Below are positions 1 to 4,132 of a stretch of DNA of 6,064 nt, in pieces. A model generated the notes under the pieces. The model saw only the letters and a program-made list of their open reading frames with translations. It was not told the DNA's origin and ran no database searches. Source of the DNA: Clostridia bacterium. Lineage in GTDB: Bacteria > Bacillota > Clostridia > Christensenellales > Aristaeellaceae. The DNA lies in the NCBI GenBank assembly GCA_017620115.1, contig JAFZRB010000034.1, positions 1 to 6,064 of the forward strand. Direction: 5' to 3'. Made by a program: the position numbers and the translations under genes. Position 1 is the stretch's first letter; each line of letters opens with the position of its first letter.

Positions 1-147
1 CAGCTTGAGCGCCGCCTGCCGCCGCGCCGGCCCGACCGACAGCCCCACGCGCAGCGGCGCGCCGGGCAGCTTGAGAAAGCCCAGCCGCACGGGCATGGCG
101 ATCAGCGGTACGAGCGCGCACAGCGGCAGCACGATCCAGAGGGACAC
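1..147 (-). CDS. Unidentified protein with hydrophobic N-terminus (3' part outside window)
   Basis: Forty-nine codons are visible before the gene leaves the window. I chose a GTG start at 147-145 because an AAAGGAGG ribosome binding site lies about 8 nt upstream and the reading frame stays open to the edge. The visible protein begins SLWIVLPLCALVPLIAMPVR after the initiator: a hydrophobic segment of about 18 residues (a membrane anchor or signal-like helix), then a proline/glycine-containing stretch and a basic patch (residues about 42-48). It lies 42 nt after the stop of the 57-residue gene, so the two are probably co-transcribed. A short N-terminal membrane helix followed by a VRL-type strand is reminiscent of DUF2953 (YtfI-like) sporulation-associated proteins, but 49 residues are too few to assign this. 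The gene is real with good probability; its function is unknown. Confidence 0.6.
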   Translation of the reverse strand, partial: MSLWIVLPLCALVPLIAMPVRLGFLKLPGAPLRVGLSVGPARRQAALKL

Positions 148-189
148 GGCGGACGCCTCCTTTCGGCGCGGGGAACTCCGGCTTCGCAG

Positions 190-363
190 TCAGCGGCCGC
201 GCCGGACGTTTTCCCGCTGCCGGGGGATGGGATAGAGCGCCTTGTAGGCGGCTTCTTCCTCGTCGTCTTCGGGCAGCGCGGGAATGAGCCCGGTTTGCTC
301 CGTGGCGGAGACGGCGTTTTCCGCTTCGTCTTCAGGGTGGCGCGCCTTGCGCCTGTCTTTCAT
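190..363 (-). CDS. Small hypothetical protein, 57 aa
   Basis: The ATG at 363-361 has an AAGGAGG ribosome binding site at 378-372, 8 nt upstream, which is the main reason to accept this short gene; the frame is open further upstream but without a better start. The 57-residue product has a basic N-terminus (MKDRRKARH), an acidic middle with a run of D/E residues (about 33-37), the segment TGLIPALP just before that run, a YKALYPIPRQ segment after it, and an arginine-rich C-terminus. It has no membrane segment, signal peptide or cysteine, and looks like a soluble, partly disordered small protein. It is followed after 42 nt by another minus-strand gene and lies downstream of the thrS terminator, so it probably has its own promoter; I see no convincing one in 364-466. 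I do not recognise a family, and function is unknown. Confidence 0.6.
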   Translation of the reverse strand: MKDRRKARHPEDEAENAVSATEQTGLIPALPEDDEEEAAYKALYPIPRQRENVRRGR

Positions 364-466
364 AACGATCGCCTCCTTCGCGTTGATCCGCTCATAGGCT
401 GTCCGGTTCGGCAAGGTTTCATGCGCGGCTGTTTCCGCACCGCGCGGCGCGGGGGCCTGGCGGCAC

Positions 467-506
467 AAAAAACGCCCCTCCGGGTTTTTATAGGCCCGGA
501 GAGGCG
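467..506 (-). terminator. Rho-independent terminator of thrS
   Basis: Read on the minus strand, 506-495 (CGCCTCTCCGGG) pairs with 484-473 (CCCGGAGGGGCG) over 12 bp with one G-U wobble and a 10-nt loop, followed at once by six T residues (472-467). It begins 17 nt after the thrS stop codon. It separates thrS from the small gene pair further along the same strand. Confidence 0.92.
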
Positions 507-523
507 ATCGGTTTGTAAGAGAG

Positions 524-2416
524 TCAGATTTCGGCGGGCAGCTCGCGCGTGTGCTCTTTCACGAGCTTCCGGCAGGCGGCCGCGAACTGATCCAGCGGCA
601 CGCCGTGGAGCTGCTGCTTCTGGCCGCGGATGGTGACGGACACCGTGCGGTCTTCCTTTTCCTTGTCGCCCAGCACGATGATGAACGGATCCTTCATGGT
701 CTTATAGGCCTTGATCTTCTCGTTCATGTTCTTGTCGGCGTAATCCACCTCGCAGCGAATGCCCATGTCCTCGAGCATGTCGACGACTTCCTTCGCGTAG
801 TCGTTGTGCTCGGTGCGGATGGGCACCACGCCCACCTGGCAGGGCGAGAGCCAGAACGGGAACGCGCCCTTGAAATGCTCGATGATGATGCCGATGAAGC
901 GCTCGAGCGAGCCGTAGATGGCGCGGTGAATGACCACGGGCATCTCCGTGCCGCCTTCCCTGGTCTGGTATGTGAGGCCGAAGTTGTGGGGCAGCTGGAA
1001 GTCCAGCTGGATGGTGCCGCACTGCCACTCGCGGCCCAGCGCGTCCTTGATCTGCAGGTCGATCTTCGGGCCGTAGAAGGCACCGTCGCCCTCGTTGATC
1101 TCGTAGCCGCCCTCGCCGTACTTGTCGTCCAGGATCTTCTTCAGCGCGGCTTCGGCGCGGTTCCAGACCTCGATGTCGCCCATGAAGTCCTCGGGACGGG
1201 TGGACAGCTCCGCGCGGTAGGTGACCCCGAAGGTTCCGTAGATCTCGTCGGCGATGGAGATGATGTCGGCGATTTCTGACTCGATCTGGCTTTCCATCAC
1301 GAAGGTATGGTCGTCGTCCTGGCGGAATTCCTGAACGCGGAACAGGCCGTTCATCTGGCCGGACTTTTCCTTGCGGTGCAGCACGTCGTACTCGCTGTAG
1401 CGGATGGGCAGCTCCTTATAGGAATGCACCGTGCGCTTATAGGTCATCATGGCGTTGGGGCAGTTCATGGGTTTCGCGCCCATGGTGTCGTCGAGCTCGC
1501 GGTTGAACACCGCGCTGCCCTTGGGCAGCTTCACGACGGCCGTCTCCGCGACGCCCTCCTGCAGGTTGTCCAAAACGCCGGGGATCTCGGCGTCGGCGGA
1601 GAGCCAGCCGGAGATGCCGGGCACCATGAACATGTTGTTCACATAGTGAGCCCAGTGGCCGCTGATGAGCCACAGCTTCTTCTTGTTGACGAGCGGCGCG
1701 GAGATTTCCGTGTAGCCGTGCTTATCCTGGATGCCGCGGGAATACGCCAGCAGCGTCTGATACAGCTTCCAGCCGCGGGGCAGCCAGTAGGGCATGCCGG
1801 GCGCCGTGTCGTCGAACATGAACAGATCGAGCTGCGCGCCCAGCTTCTTGTGGTCGCGCTCCATGGCTTCCTTGATCAGCGCCAGATGCTCCTTGAGCGC
1901 CTTCTGATCCATGAACGCGTATACATAAACGCGCTGCAGCTGCTCGCGGTGCTCGTCGCCGCGCCAGTACGAGCCGGACACGGCGCGGATCTGGAAGGCG
2001 GTGTTCATGAGCTCCTGGGAGTTGCCGATGTGCGGGCCGCGGCACAGGTCGACGAAATCGTCGCCGGTGCGGTAGATGGTGATCTTTTCGCCTTCGGGCA
2101 GGTCGTCGATCAGCTCCAGCTTGAACTTCTGGCCGGCGAACAGCGCCTTCGCGTCCTCGCGGGAGAGCTCCTCGCACACCCAGTTCTCGCGGCGCTTGAT
2201 GATCTCGCGCATTTTCTCCTCGATGGCCTTGAAATCCTCGGTGGAGATGCCCACGGGCAGCAGGAAATCGTAGTAGAAGCCGTCGGCGATCTGCGGGCCG
2301 ATGGCGTACTGCACGTTGTCCTTTCCGTAGATCTCGATCACGGCCTTGGCCAGGATGTGGGCCAGCGAATGGCGGTACACGCTTTCGAAAAACGCCTTGT
2401 ATTCTTCCTTGTCCAT
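524..2416 (-). CDS. thrS: Threonine--tRNA ligase (ThrRS), TGS-less form
   Basis: Class II synthetase that charges tRNA-Thr with threonine in the cytoplasm, with an editing domain that removes misattached serine. The start is ATG 2416, with AAAGGATGG about 9 nt upstream; the frame is open further upstream, but that stretch is T-box leader. The product is 630 aa. Editing-domain residues are intact: H16 and H20 (HSLAH) and C125/H129 (CRGPH). In the catalytic core the usual zinc ligands are all present: C319 (in KPMNCPN), H370 (QDDDH) and H497 (VIHRAI). Motif 2 includes R339, and motif 3 is GSLERF with R506. The anticodon-binding domain spans about 525-620. Two oddities: the N-terminal TGS domain of about 60 residues is absent, so the protein starts directly with the editing domain; and about 45 extra residues (about 266-312) lie between NMFMVP and the zinc-ligand motif. 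Those extra residues explain the near-normal total length. Expression is controlled by the T-box leader upstream. Confidence 0.97.
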   Translation of the reverse strand: MDKEEYKAFFESVYRHSLAHILAKAVIEIYGKDNVQYAIGPQIADGFYYDFLLPVGISTEDFKAIEEKMREIIKRRENWVCEELSREDAKALFAGQKFKLELIDDLPEGEKITIYRTGDDFVDLCRGPHIGNSQELMNTAFQIRAVSGSYWRGDEHREQLQRVYVYAFMDQKALKEHLALIKEAMERDHKKLGAQLDLFMFDDTAPGMPYWLPRGWKLYQTLLAYSRGIQDKHGYTEISAPLVNKKKLWLISGHWAHYVNNMFMVPGISGWLSADAEIPGVLDNLQEGVAETAVVKLPKGSAVFNRELDDTMGAKPMNCPNAMMTYKRTVHSYKELPIRYSEYDVLHRKEKSGQMNGLFRVQEFRQDDDHTFVMESQIESEIADIISIADEIYGTFGVTYRAELSTRPEDFMGDIEVWNRAEAALKKILDDKYGEGGYEINEGDGAFYGPKIDLQIKDALGREWQCGTIQLDFQLPHNFGLTYQTREGGTEMPVVIHRAIYGSLERFIGIIIEHFKGAFPFWLSPCQVGVVPIRTEHNDYAKEVVDMLEDMGIRCEVDYADKNMNEKIKAYKTMKDPFIIVLGDKEKEDRTVSVTIRGQKQQLHGVPLDQFAAACRKLVKEHTRELPAEI

Positions 2417-2456
2417 GCAAAAACCATCCTTTCTGTGATTGTTTCGCGCAGGCATG

Positions 2457-2488
2457 AAAAATCCCCTGCGCAGATCGTTGCGCAGGGG
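2457..2488 (-). terminator. T-box attenuator terminator
   Basis: On the minus strand CCCCTGCGCA (2488-2479) pairs perfectly with TGCGCAGGGG (2472-2463) over 10 bp around a 6-nt loop, followed by ATTTTT (2462-2457). Its 5' CCCC is also needed for the antiterminator, so the two folds exclude each other; this is the T-box switch. It lies 40 nt before the thrS start codon. Confidence 0.95.
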
Positions 2489-2685
2489 ACGCTGTAAAGC
2501 GCGGTTCCACCCCGATTGCCGCCCACGGGGAACGGCCACTCGTTTGAGACGGATAACGGCGTCGGCCGGGCCTGTTCGCAGGCCTCTCGGAGGCGGTCTT
2601 CATCCGCTTCGCGGCAGGGCGCTCGCAGCGAACGCGCCCCTCTCTGAGCCGGTCTGGGGGATTACTCTTCCTCGTCGTCGATTTA
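2457..2685 (-). promoter_or_regulatory. T-box riboswitch (tRNA-Thr responsive) in thrS leader
   Basis: The leader RNA senses uncharged tRNA-Thr and lets transcription continue into thrS. On the minus strand the conserved T-box GGGGTGGAACCGCG lies at 2513-2500. Stem I can be drawn: GAGG (2673-2670) pairs with CCTC (2593-2590), and ATCC (2662-2659) with GGAT (2605-2602). Together they enclose a specifier loop with AGTA on the 5' side (2666-2663) and GAAGACCG on the 3' side. The specifier codon is ACC (2597-2595), a threonine codon followed by a purine as is usual. Above it are an AGAGAG bulge and a GGGCGC/GCGCCC hairpin whose loop ends in GCTGCGA, matching the usual distal Stem I pattern. A GGCCTG-CGAA-CAGGCC hairpin (2584-2569) follows Stem I. 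The antiterminator is GGGG-TGGAACC-GCGC pairing with GCGT-CCCC, with TGGA free for a tRNA ending in UCCA. The 5' boundary is estimated from the promoter. Confidence 0.95.
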
Positions 2686-2691
2686 TACGAT

Positions 2692-2720
2692 ATTGTATAA
2701 CGGCGCGGGCAAAAAGTAAA
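2692..2720 (-). promoter_or_regulatory. Probable sigma-A promoter of thrS
   Basis: On the minus strand, -35 TTTACT (2720-2715) and -10 TACAAT (2697-2692) are separated by exactly 17 nt. Transcription would start near 2685, a few bases before the base of Stem I of the T-box, which supports the choice. A second AT-rich box (TATAAA, about 2688-2683) is a possible alternative -10, but its spacing to TTGCCC is 19 nt. Confidence 0.65.
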
Positions 2721-2765
2721 GTTAAAAATGCGGGAAAAAGACTTTGTTAAAACCCCGCGCGCCCA

Positions 2766-2794
2766 TTGACAAGCGGGCGCTCGTCGGGTATAAT
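2766..2794 (+). promoter_or_regulatory. Consensus sigma-A promoter of infC-rpmI-rplT
   Basis: TTGACA (2766-2771) and TATAAT (2789-2794) are both perfect consensus hexamers with an optimal 17-nt spacer, giving a start near 2801. It is divergent from the thrS promoter, with the two -35 boxes about 45 bp apart. A promoter of this strength fits an operon for ribosomal proteins and IF3 whose output is trimmed after initiation. Confidence 0.92.
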
Positions 2795-2894
2795 AGCGCA
2801 AGTAAAGCAGAAGTCACCGCTTCTCACCCGGCGGCCCAGGCCAGCCGTGGTTGCCCATATGAACAGCCCGCAGGGGTTTTGTTTGTCTGCAGCG

Positions 2895-2926
2895 TGAGAG
2901 AGGGTGATCTGCCCGCTCTCATTTTT
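2895..2926 (+). terminator. Attenuator in infC leader
   Basis: TGAGAG (2895-2900) pairs with CTCTCA (2916-2921). Inside, GGG (2902-2904) can pair with CCC (2912-2914) across an A/G mismatch. TTTTT (2922-2926) follows immediately. The hairpin ends about 30 nt before the infC start, inside the transcript, as expected for transcription attenuation rather than for the end of an operon. Confidence 0.75.
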
Positions 2927-2943
2927 CATTCGGACGCATTCGG

Positions 2944-2948
2944 GGAGG
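2944..2948 (+). promoter_or_regulatory. Ribosome binding site that fixes the infC AUU start
   Basis: GGAGG lies 8 nt before ATT at 2957. The in-frame TTG at 2951 would be only 2 nt away, and the ATG at 2975 has no purine-rich site in front of it (the bases are caacgatctt). The AUU is therefore the best supported start of infC. Confidence 0.8.
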
Positions 2949-2956
2949 GATTGAAG

Positions 2957-3469
2957 ATTAACACCAACGATCTTATGATTAATGAAGAGATTCGCGACCG
3001 CGAAGTGCGCGTGATCGGTCAGGACGGCGAGCAGATGGGCATCATGGCCACCTCAGCCGCGCTGGCGCTGGCGGAGGAGAAGCAGCTCGATCTGGTGAAG
3101 ATCGCGCCGCAGGCCAAGCCGCCCGTGTGCAAGATCATGGACTACGGCAAATACCGCTTCGAGCAGTCCAAGCGCGAGCGCGAGATGCGCAAGAATCAGA
3201 AGGTCATTGTCGTCAAGGAGGTTCAGCTGTCGGCCACCATCGAAGAACACGACATCGACGTGAAATTCCGGGCCGCGCAGAAGTTCCTCAAGGAGGGCAA
3301 CAAGGTCAAGGTGTCGATTCGTTTCCGCGGCCGCCAGATCGCTCATTCTGAGATCGGTCTGGATGTGATGAAAGACTTCGCAGAGCGATGCAAGGACTGT
3401 GCCGTCGTGGAGCGCAAGCCCATTATGGAAGGCCGCAACATGACGATGGTCCTTGCCCCGAAGGAATAA
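2957..3469 (+). CDS. infC: Translation initiation factor IF-3
   Basis: IF3 binds the 30S subunit, keeps it apart from 50S and checks the start codon and initiator tRNA. The 170-residue product has the IF3 N-domain (about 7-72, opening MINEEIRDREVRVIG), the family signature in CKIMDYGKYRFEQ (58-70), a charged lysine/arginine-rich linker (about 72-82), and a C-domain (about 85-170) with the VSIRFRGRQIAH segment and a PIMEGRNMTMVLAPK ending. The start is taken as AUU at 2957, placed by the Shine-Dalgarno sequence. This rare start codon is widespread for infC and underlies self-repression in E. coli, where IF3 rejects non-canonical starts. The next start option, ATG 2975, would shorten the protein by six residues. 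It is first in the operon, 30 nt before rpmI. Confidence 0.97.
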   Translation: MNTNDLMINEEIRDREVRVIGQDGEQMGIMATSAALALAEEKQLDLVKIAPQAKPPVCKIMDYGKYRFEQSKREREMRKNQKVIVVKEVQLSATIEEHDIDVKFRAAQKFLKEGNKVKVSIRFRGRQIAHSEIGLDVMKDFAERCKDCAVVERKPIMEGRNMTMVLAPKE

Positions 3470-3499
3470 TACGCTCATTACGAGAGGAGGATGTTTTCC

Positions 3500-3697
3500 A
3501 TGCCCAAGCAGAAGACGCATCGCGGCGCCGCAAAGCGCCTGTCGATTACCAAGAGCGGCAAGGTCAAGCGCGCTCAGGCTTACAAGAACCATATCCTGAC
3601 CAAGAAGCCGACCAAGCGCACCCGCAACCTGCGCAAGGCCGCCTACGTGTTCAAGACCGAAGCCAAGACCATGAAGAAACTCATTCCGTATAAGTAA
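3500..3697 (+). CDS. rpmI: 50S ribosomal protein L35 (bL35)
   Basis: A 65-residue, very basic protein of the large subunit. MPKQKTHRGAAKRLSITKSG at the start, the HILTKKPTKRTRNLRK centre and the KKLIPYK end are typical of bL35, and the length is normal. The start is ATG 3500, because GGAGG at 3486-3490 is 9 nt away; the in-frame ATG at 3491 directly abuts that site and would add MFS. It is the second gene of infC-rpmI-rplT, and its TAA stop overlaps the TAAGGAGG ribosome binding site of rplT, suggesting linked translation. Confidence 0.97.
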   Translation: MPKQKTHRGAAKRLSITKSGKVKRAQAYKNHILTKKPTKRTRNLRKAAYVFKTEAKTMKKLIPYK

Positions 3698-3712
3698 GGA
3701 GGCGAAACCACC

Positions 3713-4066
3713 ATGGCAAGAGTGAAGAGGGCTGTCAACGCGCTGAAGAAGCGTCGCAAGATTTTCAAGCAGGCTAAGGGCTATTTCGGAGCGAAGAGCA
3801 AGCAGTATCGCGCCGCCAGCGAGCAGGTTCGCCGCTCCCTGCGCTACGCGTATATCGGCCGCAAGCTGAAGAAGAGGGATTTCCGCCGTCTGTGGATCGC
3901 GCGCATCAACGCCGCCGCCCGCATCAACGGCATCAGCTATTCCAGGCTGATCAACGGTCTGAAGGTGGCCGGCGTGGTCATCGACCGCAAGATGCTGTCC
4001 GACATCGCCATCAACGACGCCGCCGCGTTCGCCAAGCTGTGCGAGACCGCGAAGGCCGCGAAATAA
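3713..4066 (+). CDS. rplT: 50S ribosomal protein L20 (bL20)
   Basis: A 117-residue basic protein needed early in assembly of the large subunit, where it binds 23S rRNA. MARVKRAVNALKKRRKIFK, AKGYFGAKSKQYRAA and RKLKKRDFRRLWIARINAAA are hallmark bL20 segments: a long basic N-terminal extension (about 1-58) followed by a globular RNA-binding C-domain (about 59-117). The AAGGAGG site lies 10 nt before the ATG and overlaps the rpmI stop region. In Bacillus L20 is the feedback repressor of this operon, and the leader upstream of infC is its probable target here. It is the last gene before a strong terminator. Confidence 0.98.
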   Translation: MARVKRAVNALKKRRKIFKQAKGYFGAKSKQYRAASEQVRRSLRYAYIGRKLKKRDFRRLWIARINAAARINGISYSRLINGLKVAGVVIDRKMLSDIAINDAAAFAKLCETAKAAK

Positions 4067-4078
4067 TACGATGAATTG

Positions 4079-4120
4079 AAAAAGGAGCGCTTCCCGGACG
4101 GGGAGGCGTTCCTTTTCTTT
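4079..4120. terminator. Bidirectional rho-independent terminator
   Basis: GGAGCGCTTCCC (4084-4095) pairs with GGGAGGCGTTCC (4101-4112) over 12 bp including two G-U pairs, with a 5-nt loop. TTTTCTTT (4113-4120) follows on the plus strand, and AAAAA (4079-4083) gives five T residues on the minus strand. It can therefore end the infC-rpmI-rplT transcript and also the gene converging from the right, whose stop codon is only 13 bp away. Confidence 0.93.
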
Positions 4121-4132
4121 GCGGCGGGCGCG

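Larger units (their letters stand above)
2801..2956 (+). promoter_or_regulatory. infC leader RNA, probable L20-responsive leader
   Basis: A leader of about 155 nt lies between the promoter and infC and ends in an intrinsic terminator-like hairpin. Near its 5' end AGAAG (2809-2813) pairs with CTTCT (2820-2824) around the loop TCACCG, followed directly by TCACCC. TCACCC (2824-2829) is complementary to GGGTGA (2902-2907) inside the attenuator, so a long-range pairing could compete with the terminator. In low-GC Gram-positive bacteria the infC-rpmI-rplT operon is repressed by L20 through such a leader by premature termination. Position, gene order and attenuator match that class, and the 5' hairpin resembles what I recall of it. 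The L20 contact site itself was not identified. Confidence 0.75.

Noticed and set aside
364..466. Promoter for the small minus-strand gene pair
   Set aside because: I looked for -35/-10 pairs on the minus strand; TTGCCG with TATGAG has only a 12-nt spacer, so nothing is convincing enough to annotate.
551..2497. Two long plus-strand open frames (551-1279 and 1307-2497) opposite thrS
   Set aside because: They are antisense to a clear ThrRS gene, are rich in Val/Leu/Ala/His as expected from the complement of a GC-rich gene, and have no family-like motifs.
2417..2539. N-terminal extension of ThrRS by 41 residues
   Set aside because: The extension would be encoded by the T-box, antiterminator and terminator, and the ATG at 2416 has its own ribosome binding site.
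1722..2801. Minus-strand frame of 359 codons across thrS and its leader
   Set aside because: It runs through the T-box leader and promoter and then through thrS in another frame; the protein is arginine/proline-rich shadow sequence.
2744..2956. N-terminal extension of IF3 from an ATG at 2744
   Set aside because: That ATG lies upstream of the promoter, so it would not be in the main transcript, and the added 71 residues resemble nothing in IF3.
3491..3499. Alternative L35 start at ATG 3491
   Set aside because: The ribosome binding site directly abuts this codon, whereas ATG 3500 has normal spacing and gives the usual MPKQKTH start.
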